A DNA stretch of 64,000 nucleotides, from positions 62,001-126,000 of the forward strand of contig QORU01000002.1 in assembly GCA_003574785.1 (NCBI GenBank), written 5' to 3'. Shown one piece after another: positions 44,169 through 53,222 of the stretch; position 1 is the first letter of the stretch, and every line of letters begins with the position of its first letter. The translations under genes were made by a program, and so were the position numbers. The notes under the pieces were generated by a model. It made no database searches and was not told where the DNA came from. It saw only the letters and a program-made list of their open reading frames with translations. Origin of the DNA: Taklimakanibacter deserti (lineage in GTDB: Bacteria; Pseudomonadota; Alphaproteobacteria; Rhizobiales; Aestuariivirgaceae).

Positions 44169-45902
44169 CTAAAGTTGCAGCAGCTGCTGCCGGAGGCTGT
44201 GGGAATCGAACGCGGGCACTTCCAGCACGCCGTGATTCGCGGCCAGGCCACATTCTTCCGTGGCGATGACCGGCAATCCGTGCGCCAACGCCTTGAGCAA
44301 AGCGCGCGGCTCGTGCTCGACGAGCGCCGGCAGGACCACAGCCGCAAGTTCCACCGGCCAGTGACCGTTGTCGAGCGGCCGCACTCGGTTGTTGCCCCAG
44401 AAATCACCATCATGCTCGCGCGCAGAACCGGCGACGATGACCTCGAGATCGAGCCCCCGGATGGCTTCGCGCAAGGCATAAGCGCCCTTGCGCGCCAGTG
44501 CGGAGGCCGGGAACAGAATGGATTTGCCGCCGTGCGCGATCCTGTCGCGGGCCACCGGCATGATCCAGTCGAGATGACGCGTGCGGGCGGGGTCGGCGCC
44601 GGCAATGCCGCTGTGGGGCGTGAGCAACGTGCGGGCCGCGTCGAGCGCCGCGCCCTCGGCCTCGACGATCTCATCGGGCGCACGAAAATCACCCAAGGTA
44701 ATGCTCGCGGGATAGTGCGCTTTCGCGGCGTCGAGCTTCGCCTGCAGCGTCGCCATCGGATGGCGCACCATCAGGACATCGAAGCTGCGGCCCTGAAGCT
44801 CGCCCATCCGCCACAGATGCGGCAGCAGATTCTGCGAGATCACCAGATGAGTGTGGAGATGGGAGAGCTTCCGCGCATAGTGCCGCGCCAGCGCCTCGTC
44901 ATAGCGCAGCAGCATGTCCTGCAGGGCGCGGCCCTGTCTCGGCGCCTGGCGCAGGCCGAGCGCCCGGCGCAAGGCGACGAGAGTGGCGCATGTCTCAGAG
45001 GCGACGACCCCGTCGGGCCAGGCATGACGCGGTGACTGGCGCAAGCGTTGCGGCACGAAGAGCGCATCCTCGGGACGCGCGGTCGCGGCGAACAGGATCG
45101 AGAATTCCGGCCAGCAGGCATCGACGAGCCAGGCGGTGGGCCCCTCCTCGCCCAACGGCGCGAGCGGCTGTTCCGCCTCGTGACGATGGCAGTCCGTCTC
45201 GCCGCAGCTGGTGCAGTCATTGGCGCCAAGCCGTTCGTCCTCGCGCAGATCCGCATCCTTGCATATTGCCGGACCTGCGCCACCGCGCAAAGTCACTACG
45301 AGCGCGCCTTGGCGCAGCGATGCTTCGATGCGAAAGGCTGCGTTCGAGCGGAAGCGCAGGTCGACATAGTTCCAGAATACGGCGGCATCGCGTCCGAGGC
45401 TTGCGCGCGATCCGGGAACGACACGACTGTGACCGTGGCGCTCGACTATGTCGAAGCCGGCCGTCACCGCCGCCTCATAGAGCGCGTTGGACAATTGGCA
45501 CAGGCCGCCGCCGATGCTGGCAATGAGGCAGCCCTCGCGCAATTCCCGGCCCTTGACGAAGCCGCGACACTTCGTCGTGCGGCCGATCTGCCGCCAAAAG
45601 CTGAACAGGCGTCCGGCCGGAACCTCGATTCCGTCGAGATGGCTGAGCGCCCTGCGCAGATTGTGGATCTTGCCGGCGGTGAGCGCCCGGTCCCTTTCGC
45701 CCGCAAGCCTTGGCCAAAGCGCCGATGAGACGGAGGCGAGGACGGGTGCAGCAGCCAGGGCATACCCTTTGCCGTGCCGGTGAGCCGCGACACGGCCGAA
45801 CCTGTCGCCGGCCGAGCGCCTCATCCGAAGGGCTGTGGCTTTCACCTCGAAAAGAGCCATGTCCCAGAATGAGGGAAGCTGGCTCAATGCACGATTACTC
45901 AT
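44169..45902 (-). CDS. VanW-domain and glycosyltransferase-like fusion protein
   Basis: The 577-residue protein has an N-terminal VanW-like domain (about 75-205), with AGRLFSFWRQIGRTTKCRGF and IASIGGGLCQLSNALYEAA. A cysteine cluster, CTSCGETDCHRHE, follows (about 230-241). The C-terminal half (about 260-577) looks like a GT-B glycosyltransferase, with ILFPASALARKGAYALREA and EHEPRALLKALAHGLPVIATEECGLAA in separate blocks. VanW proteins are associated with the cell envelope, but their function is unknown. ATG 45902 is used; ATG 45941 is possible. No operon partner is seen. Confidence 0.75.
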   Translation of the reverse strand: MSNRALSQLPSFWDMALFEVKATALRMRRSAGDRFGRVAAHRHGKGYALAAAPVLASVSSALWPRLAGERDRALTAGKIHNLRRALSHLDGIEVPAGRLFSFWRQIGRTTKCRGFVKGRELREGCLIASIGGGLCQLSNALYEAAVTAGFDIVERHGHSRVVPGSRASLGRDAAVFWNYVDLRFRSNAAFRIEASLRQGALVVTLRGGAGPAICKDADLREDERLGANDCTSCGETDCHRHEAEQPLAPLGEEGPTAWLVDACWPEFSILFAATARPEDALFVPQRLRQSPRHAWPDGVVASETCATLVALRRALGLRQAPRQGRALQDMLLRYDEALARHYARKLSHLHTHLVISQNLLPHLWRMGELQGRSFDVLMVRHPMATLQAKLDAAKAHYPASITLGDFRAPDEIVEAEGAALDAARTLLTPHSGIAGADPARTRHLDWIMPVARDRIAHGGKSILFPASALARKGAYALREAIRGLDLEVIVAGSAREHDGDFWGNNRVRPLDNGHWPVELAAVVLPALVEHEPRALLKALAHGLPVIATEECGLAANHGVLEVPAFDSHSLRQQLLQL

Positions 45903-46229
45903 GTCGCGTCCCGTTATTGGAACCGAACATGCCAGTTCCAAGCTGAACCGGAGATGAATTTTGACCTAGAGCAAATCCCGCCAAAGTTGAAGACTTTGGC
46001 GATAAGGATTTGCTCCAAGATATTGTTTTGGCGCGAATCCTTTTCGGCGAAGTGATCCCACTTCGCCGGGATGCGCGCCGGGCGTCTCGATGGAACCTGA
46101 TGGACCTTCAAAACATTGCTTGGTCGCCCATGAAACGGCCACATGCCGATGCGATGCGTCCCAAGGCAGGAGTCGACTGAGCGGGGCGATCGGAAGACGG
46201 GGTAACCATATCTACGCCGGAGGCTTCAA
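45903..46229. repeat. Intergenic region with two palindromic repeats
   Basis: No gene is seen in these 327 bases. GAGCAAATCC (45969-45978) and GGATTTGCTC (46006-46015) enclose GCCAAAGT and ACTTTGGC (45980-45987 and 45993-46000), an imperfect 18-pair hairpin. A second perfect stem, CGGCGAAGTG (46045-46054) with CACTTCGCCG (46059-46068) and loop ATCC, follows. Elements of this kind are scattered between genes in Rhizobiales. The rest holds the promoters of the two flanking, divergent genes. Confidence 0.7.
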
Positions 46230-46838
46230 ATGATCATCCGTTCCTTTCTCCATATTATCGCCGCCGCCCTTTTCACGGCTCTCGCGGCCCTCCCGGCGGC
46301 GAGCCAAGGCGCTGACAAGACCGACAGGCTCGGCGTGCCGGGACCAGTCAGCTTCGAGGGCCAGAACTATGTGCTGGCCGCCGCAGCCCACCCGCAGCCC
46401 AATTACTTCAAGCAGGAATATCTGCCCGCCGGGCAAGGGCCTGATAGCTACACGCACATGTTTCTCATCGAGACCATGACCGAGGGCGCCGCGCCCAACG
46501 ATGCGGCGGCCTCCCAGATCGCCATGCTCAATGAGCGCAAGGCGAAGGGGGATCCGCTCGTCAATCACGAGGTGAAATTCAATGACGCGACCGGCGAGAT
46601 CTTCCTCGATTTCTTGATCAGCGGCTCGAGCAACGGCCAGGTCGTGGTCGAGTGGGATGCCTATCGCTATGTGCCGATCAAGGGCGAGAAACCCGGCGTC
46701 ATTCTCTACGGGATCAGCCGGCGCGCTTACGGCGAGACGGAGGGCCGGGCGTTCCTCTCCGGCCTCAAGGAACAGCGTCCCAATACGCTCAAGACGCTCA
46801 CCAGCTTCGATGTGCCGGAGATCACCCCCAAGCCCTGA
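46230..46838 (+). CDS. Exported hypothetical protein
   Basis: The 202-residue protein has a signal peptide (FLHIIAAALFTALAALPAASQG, to about residue 27). A mature domain with HMFLIETMTEG and FDVPEITPKP at the C-terminus follows, and it appears to be an alpha/beta fold. No domain is recognised. It is divergent from the VanW fusion gene and converges on the MFS transporter with a 10-base gap. Function is unknown. Confidence 0.65.
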   Translation: MIIRSFLHIIAAALFTALAALPAASQGADKTDRLGVPGPVSFEGQNYVLAAAAHPQPNYFKQEYLPAGQGPDSYTHMFLIETMTEGAAPNDAAASQIAMLNERKAKGDPLVNHEVKFNDATGEIFLDFLISGSSNGQVVVEWDAYRYVPIKGEKPGVILYGISRRAYGETEGRAFLSGLKEQRPNTLKTLTSFDVPEITPKP

Positions 46839-46848
46839 CCGTAACCGA

Positions 46849-48057
46849 TCAGGCGCGGCGGCGCCGCATCATGGCCCAAAGGATGAGGCTCAAGGCCAAG
46901 GCGACCATTGGGAAGATCGCGGTGTTGACGGCAGCCCAGCCGAACCAGTCGAGCAGCTTGCCCGAAGTGAGGGACGCGATCGCGACCGTGCCGAAGACGG
47001 CGAAGTCGTTCATGCCTTGGACCTTCTCACGCTCCGCCGGACGATAGCATTCGGTGAGCAGCGTGGTGCCGCCGATGAAGCCGAAATTCCATCCCAGCCC
47101 CAAAAGGACGAGGGTGACGGCGAAATGGCCGAAGCTGATGCCGAGAAGGCCCGCCGTCGCCGCGCAGCCGAGAAGCAAGAGACCTGTGGCACAGACCCGC
47201 TCGGCACCGAAACGCACGATGATCTGACCGGTAAAGAAGCTCGGCACATACATGGCCATGACGTGCCATTGGATGACCCAGGCGGCATTCGCGGTGGTGA
47301 AACCGCAGTCGATCATGGCGATGGGTGCTGCGGTCATCACCAGGTTCATCATGCCATAGCTGAGGGTCGCCGCGATCACCGCCACGATGAAGCGCGGTTG
47401 GCTCACGATCTCGGACAAAGGCCGGGTCGGGCCGGCCACTGCGGCCAGATCCGTCTTGCGCGGAATATCGACGAAGCTCATGGCGGCAACCGCCAGCCTG
47501 CAGATGACCACCATCGCCGCATAGCATCCGGCGAAGGTCACCGGCGCCAGAAGATTGGTGGTCAGCATGACGAGCGTGGTGCCGATCAATCCCGCGGCGA
47601 CCCCGCCGGTCATCACCCAGGAGATCGCCTTGGGGCGGAAAGCGGGGCTGGCTATGTCGGCGGCGGCGAAGCGCGAATGCTGAGCGAAGGCCTGATAGAC
47701 GCCCTGCAGCACGGTCGCCAGGATGAAGAGCGGGAAATCGCGCACGAAGATGGCGTAGAGGCCGATCAGCGCGCCGACCGTCCCGGCGCAAGCACCGAAC
47801 ATGAAACCGGGCCTGCGGCCGATCTTCTTCATCAGCATGGCGGCGGGAATGGTCGTCGCCGCGGTGCCGATGACGAAGGCCGATATCGGCAAAGTCGCCC
47901 AGGCTTTCGATGGCGCGATCTGCACGCCGATGAGGCCGGCCGTCGTGAACATGATGACGGTGGCCGAGCCATAGAGCGCCTGGCCGATCGCCAGCACGAG
48001 CGCATTGCGCCTGGCGCGCGCATCATCGAATCCGATGGCTATGTCGGCTGTGCTCAA
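46849..48057 (-). CDS. MFS transporter
   Basis: The 402-residue protein has twelve transmembrane helices and the MFS signature between helices 2 and 3 (MKKIGRRPGFMFGA). The second half has WNFGFIGGTTLLTECYRPAEREKVQG. It fits the drug or small-molecule exporter class of major facilitators; substrate is unknown. It is a single gene with a normal length. Confidence 0.9.
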   Translation of the reverse strand: MSTADIAIGFDDARARRNALVLAIGQALYGSATVIMFTTAGLIGVQIAPSKAWATLPISAFVIGTAATTIPAAMLMKKIGRRPGFMFGACAGTVGALIGLYAIFVRDFPLFILATVLQGVYQAFAQHSRFAAADIASPAFRPKAISWVMTGGVAAGLIGTTLVMLTTNLLAPVTFAGCYAAMVVICRLAVAAMSFVDIPRKTDLAAVAGPTRPLSEIVSQPRFIVAVIAATLSYGMMNLVMTAAPIAMIDCGFTTANAAWVIQWHVMAMYVPSFFTGQIIVRFGAERVCATGLLLLGCAATAGLLGISFGHFAVTLVLLGLGWNFGFIGGTTLLTECYRPAEREKVQGMNDFAVFGTVAIASLTSGKLLDWFGWAAVNTAIFPMVALALSLILWAMMRRRRA

Positions 48058-48177
48058 ATGGGGCCCTCTCTCCTCCCCGATGTGACATGAAGCGCTAGGG
48101 GCTGCAATGCCCGTCGGACAATTCAGCTATGACGACGAAAAGCTGTTTGTTTTGGGCATCGGCTTGTTCGAAAAATT

Positions 48178-48645
48178 TCAGAATTCTTCCGGCCGGCGCT
48201 GGCGCGCCAGCGTGTTGAGCACGCCATTCAGGAGCTTCGGCTCCTGATCGTCGAAGAACGCATGCGCGACATCGATATATTCATTGATAGCGACGCGTAC
48301 CGGCACATTCTCCATGAACATGATCTCGTAAGCGGCGGCACGCAGGATGGCGCGCAAGGTGGCATCGAGCCGGGCCAGCGGCCAGCTCTTGTCGAGAATC
48401 CGGTTGACGGCGGGATCGATTGTGCGCTGCTCGCGCACCACGCCGTCGACAACCTCCTTGAGGAAGGGGAAGTCGGCCGGGCCACATTGCCCCTCATCGA
48501 AGGCATCGCCCGCGGCGCGCGAGGAAAATTGCGCCAGCACTTCGCCGACATCAGTGCCGGCGAGATCCATCTGGTAGAGAGCCTGCACCGCGCCAAGGCG
48601 GGCGGCGGAACGCGCGACGGGCGGCTTGCGGCGCGGAGTGGTCAC
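48178..48645 (-). CDS. nusB: Transcription antitermination factor NusB
   Basis: The 155-residue all-helical protein starts with [18 protein letters not shown], has [18 protein letters not shown] and ends [27 protein letters not shown] in two blocks, the NusB signature. It binds boxA RNA with S10 for rRNA antitermination. The start is GTG 48645, which overlaps the ribH stop (GTGA) and gives the usual length. It is the last gene of the riboflavin operon, the standard alphaproteobacterial order. Confidence 0.95.
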   Translation of the reverse strand: MTTPRRKPPVARSAARLGAVQALYQMDLAGTDVGEVLAQFSSRAAGDAFDEGQCGPADFPFLKEVVDGVVREQRTIDPAVNRILDKSWPLARLDATLRAILRAAAYEIMFMENVPVRVAINEYIDVAHAFFDDQEPKLLNGVLNTLARQRRPEEF

Positions 48646-49118
48646 GATCGGGCCCGCCTCTTCTTGATGGCGCGCGTGAAGCGGATCATCGCCAAAGCCG
48701 CATCGGCGGCACCGCCGCCCTTGTCCATCTCGGCGACCCGGGCGCGCGCCCAGGCCTGGGCCTCGGTCTCGCAAGTGAGGATGCCATTGCCGATGGCGAG
48801 GCCGGTCATGGTGAGGTCCATGATCCCGCGTGCCGATTCATTGGCGACGATGTCGTAATGCGAGGTCTCGCCGCGCAGCACGCAGCCCAGCGCTACGAAG
48901 CCGTCGAAGCGCTTCACCTTGGCGGCGGCCGTGATGGCGCCCGGGATCTCGAGCGCGCCCGGAACGGCGTGGCGCTCCCATGTGGCCCCTGCCCGCTCGA
49001 TCGCGGCGATGGCGCCCCGCGCCAGCTCATCGCAAAGCTCGCCATAGAAGCGCGCCTCCAGAATGAGGAGATGCGCCTTGGTCCTGATCGCCGCCGTCGC
49101 GGCCTTGTCGCGTTTCAC
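48642..49118 (-). CDS. ribH: 6,7-dimethyl-8-ribityllumazine synthase
   Basis: The 158-residue protein has [41 protein letters not shown] in consecutive family blocks (substrate-binding [10 protein letters not shown], catalytic GETSHYDIV with the His). It joins the ribitylaminouracil and a four-carbon phosphate to lumazine. It forms a 60-mer or pentamer in the family. It overlaps ribE by four bases and nusB by four. Confidence 0.96.
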   Translation of the reverse strand: MKRDKAATAAIRTKAHLLILEARFYGELCDELARGAIAAIERAGATWERHAVPGALEIPGAITAAAKVKRFDGFVALGCVLRGETSHYDIVANESARGIMDLTMTGLAIGNGILTCETEAQAWARARVAEMDKGGGAADAALAMIRFTRAIKKRRARS

Positions 49119-49720
49119 TGTCTCGTCTCCGAAAGCCGGGCGACATAGCGCGCCAGCATGTCGATTTCAACATTGACCTGGTCGCCTGCCTCGGCCTTGC
49201 CCCAGGTGGTGACGGCCTGGGTATGAGGGATGATGTTGACGCCGAATTCGCTACCCTCCACCTCGTTCACGGTGAGCGAGGTGCCGTCGATCGAAACCGA
49301 TCCCTTGGGCGCAATGAAGCGGGCGATCTCGGGCGAGACCCGGAAGCGGAAGCGCAGGGAATCGCCTTCCGGCACGATCGAGACGATCTCGCCCACGTCA
49401 TCGACATGGCCGGACACGACATGGCCGCCCAGCTCGTCGCCTATCTTGAGCGGACGTTCGAGATTGATCCGCGTGCCGATCCCCCAGGCGCCAAGGGTCG
49501 AGCGGGCCAAGGTCTCGGCCGAGGCGTCGACGGCGAAAAACCCCCGGCCGTCCTGCAGCCGGCCGGTCTCGACCACGGTCAGGCAGCAGCCGGAACAGGC
49601 GATCGAGGCGCCAAGGGCAATCGTGTCGGGGTCGTAGTTCGTCGCGATGGTGAGGCGCGTGTCGCCACGCTTCTCGATGGCGATGACCTCGCCGATATCG
49701 GTGATGATGCCGGTAAACAT
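49115..49720 (-). CDS. ribE: Riboflavin synthase alpha chain
   Basis: The 201-residue protein is made of two lumazine-binding domains. The first starts [12 protein letters not shown] and has [13 protein letters not shown]; the second has [16 protein letters not shown] and [15 protein letters not shown]. It converts two lumazine molecules to riboflavin. It lies 17 bases after the ribD fusion gene. Some genomes name it ribC or ribE. Confidence 0.95.
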   Translation of the reverse strand: MFTGIITDIGEVIAIEKRGDTRLTIATNYDPDTIALGASIACSGCCLTVVETGRLQDGRGFFAVDASAETLARSTLGAWGIGTRINLERPLKIGDELGGHVVSGHVDDVGEIVSIVPEGDSLRFRFRVSPEIARFIAPKGSVSIDGTSLTVNEVEGSEFGVNIIPHTQAVTTWGKAEAGDQVNVEIDMLARYVARLSETRQ

Positions 49721-49737
49721 GGGGCTCTCGTGAACGG

Positions 49738-51264
49738 TCAGGCGCGTACATAGACGCTCATGACGTCATCCCCAAGCCTTTCCTCCCGATCCTTCCGGAA
49801 GGCTGCCATGACCGCATCGGGGGGCAATCCGGCAAAAGCATCAACTCCTTTGGCCCCCAGAAGCTTGGGCGAGCGGAACAGCATCAATTCATCCACCAGG
49901 CCCTTTTCCAGGAGACCGCGTGCCAAACGCGCGCCCCCTTCGGCCAGGACCCGGCTGATGCCACGCTCCGCCAGCCTCGCCAGGGCATCGGCAAGATCGA
50001 CATGGCCTTGCACATCGGGCCTGCAGGCAAGGACATCGACACCGGGCGCCACCGTTCCTGGCTGCAGCGAAAGCAGCCAAACCGGGACCTGACCGGCGGT
50101 TTTGACCAGATGTGAGGATTTGGGTGTGGCGAGCGCCGAGTCGGCAACAACCCGGATGGGAGACCGGCCCTCCAGCCCGGGAAGCCGACAAGTGAGATCC
50201 GGATCATCGGCCAGCACGGTGCCAAGCCCCACCAGGATCGCATCCGACTGCGCCCGGAGCAGATAGGCGCGCGCCTTGACTTCAGGGCCTGTGATCGCGG
50301 TCCTGATGCCGGGCGCCTCGGCGATCTTCCCATCCGCGGAAAGTGCAAGCTTCAGAGTGACATAGGGACGTTTTTTGGCAATCCGAGTCAGGAAGCCGGC
50401 AAGATCGGGCCCGGCCGCTGTCGCGCCAATGCCGGCGTCGATCGCTATGCCCGCCAGCCGCAGGATGGCGAAGCCTCCGCCCGATACCCGGGGATCCGGA
50501 TCCTCGAAAGCCGCCACCACCCGGGCGACGCCCGCCGCGACCAAGGCCTCGGCGCAAGGCGGGGTGCGGCCGTGATGGGCGCAGGGCTCGAGCGTCACAT
50601 AGGCCGTGGCGCCCCGGGCAGCTTCGCCCGCCATCTTCAGGGCCTCGGTCTCGGCATGGGGCCGGCCTCCGGGCTGCGTCCAGCCCAGGCCGACAATGAT
50701 GCCGTCCTTTACGATGATACAGCCGACGGGGGGATTTTCCCCCGTCGTGCCCAGGGCCCGGTGGCCGAGTCGCGCGGCCAGTGTCATGAAGGTCTCGTCC
50801 ACGCTCATGTCGGGGACTTTCCGGAAATGCACCATGGTGCCGCCCTTGAACGGCTCCTCGCGCTCGATCTCGTAGCCAAGGCGTTCATAGAAACGCAGAT
50901 TGGCGGCGAAGAGCTTGTTCGTATAGAGGCGGATCACGGCATAGCCGCGCATGAGCGCTATTTCTTCGGCATGGGCCACAAGCCGCCGACCCAGCCCCCC
51001 ACCCTGCTCGTCCGGGTCGACACAGACATTCTCGATCAGGATATCGTCCTCACGCGGGATCATCTCGACGAGGCCGACCAGCCGTCCGGCGGTGAAAGCG
51101 AGGTCAATCACATGATGGCGCACGGCATGATCGTAATCGGCCGTCATCGGCAGAGGCTCGCGGCCCAGGATCTCGCACCATTTGGCATAGGCCTTGCGCG
51201 TCAGCGCGCGCACTCGAGCCGCGTCCTGCGGACCGGCGCGACGAAACTCGATAGTGCCAGGCAT
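49738..51264 (-). CDS. ribD: GNAT acetyltransferase fused to bifunctional riboflavin protein RibD
   Basis: One uninterrupted 508-codon frame starts at ATG 51264. Residues about 1-152 are a GNAT domain (IENVCVDPDEQGGGLGRRLV, NLRFYERLGYEIE). Residues about 153-508 are RibD: a deaminase zinc site with GGRPHAETEAL and EPCAHHGRTPPC, then the reductase domain RPYVTLKLALSADGKIA and VLAEGGARLARGLL. RibD deaminates and reduces pyrimidine intermediates. The join reads VHFRKVPDMSVDETFM without a stop, so a fusion is seen directly. Internal initiation at ATG 50808 or 50787 could still give plain RibD. Confidence 0.9.
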   Translation of the reverse strand: MPGTIEFRRAGPQDAARVRALTRKAYAKWCEILGREPLPMTADYDHAVRHHVIDLAFTAGRLVGLVEMIPREDDILIENVCVDPDEQGGGLGRRLVAHAEEIALMRGYAVIRLYTNKLFAANLRFYERLGYEIEREEPFKGGTMVHFRKVPDMSVDETFMTLAARLGHRALGTTGENPPVGCIIVKDGIIVGLGWTQPGGRPHAETEALKMAGEAARGATAYVTLEPCAHHGRTPPCAEALVAAGVARVVAAFEDPDPRVSGGGFAILRLAGIAIDAGIGATAAGPDLAGFLTRIAKKRPYVTLKLALSADGKIAEAPGIRTAITGPEVKARAYLLRAQSDAILVGLGTVLADDPDLTCRLPGLEGRSPIRVVADSALATPKSSHLVKTAGQVPVWLLSLQPGTVAPGVDVLACRPDVQGHVDLADALARLAERGISRVLAEGGARLARGLLEKGLVDELMLFRSPKLLGAKGVDAFAGLPPDAVMAAFRKDREERLGDDVMSVYVRA

Positions 51265-51266
51265 GA

Positions 51267-51752
51267 TCAGTCGCGCTTGGGGCTCGCCTCGCCCTCTTCG
51301 CCCTCGCCGGTCAATTCGCCGAGCAGCTCCTCGAAATCCTTGGCCTCGCGGAAGTTCTTGTAGACCGAGGCGAAGCGCACATAGGCCACATCGTCGAGCA
51401 CTTTCAGCGCCTCCATGATGAGCTTGCCGACGGTCTCCGACTTGATGTCGCTTTCGCCCAGGCTTTCGAGCCGGCGCACGATGCCCGACACCATGCGCTC
51501 GACGCGCTCGGGATCCACAGGCCGCTTGCGCAGCGCGATCTGCACCGAGCGCATCAGCTTGTCGCGGTCGAACGGCACGCGCCGGCCAGAGCGCTTGACG
51601 ACGGTAAGCTCGCGCAACTGGACGCGCTCGAAGGTGGTGAAGCGGCCGCCGCAATCGGGACAATAGCGGCGGCGGCGAATGGCGGTCCCGTCCTCGCTCG
51701 GACGGCTGTCCTTCACCTGCGTCTCTTCATTGTTGCAAAAAGGACAGCGCAT
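51267..51752 (-). CDS. nrdR: Transcriptional repressor NrdR
   Basis: The 161-residue protein starts [17 protein letters not shown] and has [12 protein letters not shown], the four-Cys zinc ribbon, followed by an ATP-cone domain ([20 protein letters not shown]). It represses ribonucleotide reductase genes when dATP is high. Its stop is two bases before the GNAT-RibD start, and it lies 12 bases after glyA, so all are one operon. Confidence 0.97.
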   Translation of the reverse strand: MRCPFCNNEETQVKDSRPSEDGTAIRRRRYCPDCGGRFTTFERVQLRELTVVKRSGRRVPFDRDKLMRSVQIALRKRPVDPERVERMVSGIVRRLESLGESDIKSETVGKLIMEALKVLDDVAYVRFASVYKNFREAKDFEELLGELTGEGEEGEASPKRD

Positions 51753-51764
51753 GGAGCCTTGCGA

Positions 51765-53132
51765 CTAGGAATAGATGGGGAAGCGTTTGGTCAGCGCGGC
51801 GACCTTCTTCTTGACCGCCGTTTCGACCTTAGCATTGCCCTCTTCGCCGTGCTTCGCAAGCCCATCGAGAACCTCGGTGATGAGGCCGCCGATATCCTTG
51901 AATTCCTTGGTTCCGAAGCCGCGGGTGGTGCCGGCGGGGGTCCCTAAGCGTACGCCTGAGGTCACCATCGGCTTTTCCGGGTCGAAGGGAATGCCGTTCT
52001 TGTTGCAGGTGATCCAGGCGCGCCCCAAGGCCGCCTCCGCCGCCTTGCCGGTCAGGCGCTTCTTGCGCAGATCGACCAGCATCAGATGGGTGTCGGTGCC
52101 GCCCGAGACGATGTCGCAGCCGCCCTCGATCATGGCCTGGCTCAGCACCTTGGCATTGGCGACGACCTGGGCCGCATATTTCTTGAACGACGGCTGCAGA
52201 GCCTCACCGAAGGCCACCGCCTTCGCCGCGATCACATGCATCAGAGGACCGCCCTGCAGGCCTGGGAAGACCGATGAATTGATCTTCTTCGCCATTTCCT
52301 CGTCATTGGTCAGCACCATGCCGCCCCTCGGGCCTCTGAGCGTCTTGTGGGTCGTCGTCGTCACCACATGAGCGTGACCAAGCGGGTTCGGATGGACGCC
52401 GCCCGCGACGAGGCCGGCAATATGCGCCATGTCGACCATGAAGACCGCGCCCACCGCATCGGCGATCTGGCGGAAGCGGGCAAAGTCGATGAAGCGCGGA
52501 TAGGCGGAGCCGCCGGCCAGGATGAGCTTCGGCTTGTTCTGATGCGCGAGCTCCTCGACGAAATCATAGTCGATGCGCTGGTCGTCCTGGCGCACCCGGT
52601 AGGGAACGACATTGAACCACTTGCCCGACTGGTTGACGGGAGCGCCATGGGTCAGGTGGCCGCCGGCGCGCAAGTCGAGGCCCATATAGGTATCGCCCGG
52701 CTGCATGCAGGCGAAGAACACCGCCTGGTTGGCCTGGGCGCCCGAATGCGGCTGCACATTGGCGAAGCCGCAATCGAACAGCTTCTTGGCGCGCTCGATG
52801 GCCAGCGTCTCGACCTCGTCGACATACTGGCAGCCGCCGTAATAGCGCCGGCCCGGATAGCCTTCGGCATATTTGTTGGTATTGACCGAGCCTTGCGCTT
52901 CGAGGACGGCGCGCGAGACGATGTTTTCCGACGCGATCAGTTCGATCTCATGCTGCTGGCGGCCGAGCTCGCGCTTGATCGAGGCGGCAACCTGGGGATC
53001 GGCCTTGGCGAGGTTCGACTTGAAGAAGCCGTTGCTGACCACTTTCCAAGACCTGGCCGCCTTTTTCGCGGTCTTGCGAGGCGCCGCTTGCTTCTTCGCC
53101 GCCTTCACCTTCTTCGCAACCTTACGGGCCAT
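51765..53132 (-). CDS. glyA: Serine hydroxymethyltransferase with basic N-terminal extension
   Basis: The 455-residue PLP enzyme has [18 protein letters not shown] and the PLP lysine in [16 protein letters not shown] (about residue 250). It interconverts serine and glycine with tetrahydrofolate. Before the normal start of the family (about [14 protein letters not shown]) lies a 25-residue Lys/Ala-rich segment, [19 protein letters not shown] and more, which is absent from typical GlyA of about 430 residues. It is the first gene of the nrdR-rib-nusB operon. Confidence 0.95.
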   Translation of the reverse strand: MARKVAKKVKAAKKQAAPRKTAKKAARSWKVVSNGFFKSNLAKADPQVAASIKRELGRQQHEIELIASENIVSRAVLEAQGSVNTNKYAEGYPGRRYYGGCQYVDEVETLAIERAKKLFDCGFANVQPHSGAQANQAVFFACMQPGDTYMGLDLRAGGHLTHGAPVNQSGKWFNVVPYRVRQDDQRIDYDFVEELAHQNKPKLILAGGSAYPRFIDFARFRQIADAVGAVFMVDMAHIAGLVAGGVHPNPLGHAHVVTTTTHKTLRGPRGGMVLTNDEEMAKKINSSVFPGLQGGPLMHVIAAKAVAFGEALQPSFKKYAAQVVANAKVLSQAMIEGGCDIVSGGTDTHLMLVDLRKKRLTGKAAEAALGRAWITCNKNGIPFDPEKPMVTSGVRLGTPAGTTRGFGTKEFKDIGGLITEVLDGLAKHGEEGNAKVETAVKKKVAALTKRFPIYS

Positions 53133-53222
53133 GATCCCCTCCGTGCTATCCGCAGACGAGCGACATAAGCGGAATTACCCCCCGGGTCCAGTGCCGGACC
53201 GGCATGCGACAATAGGTTTGCG

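Noticed and set aside
46657..48090. Plus-strand ORF opposite the MFS transporter
   Set aside because: His/Asp/Gly-rich antisense shadow without ribosome site or domain.
52347..53168. Plus-strand ORF opposite glyA
   Set aside because: Shadow of glyA; no protein-like composition.
53133..53222. Glycine riboswitch before glyA
   Set aside because: The gap is under 100 bases and has none of the conserved glycine aptamer blocks.
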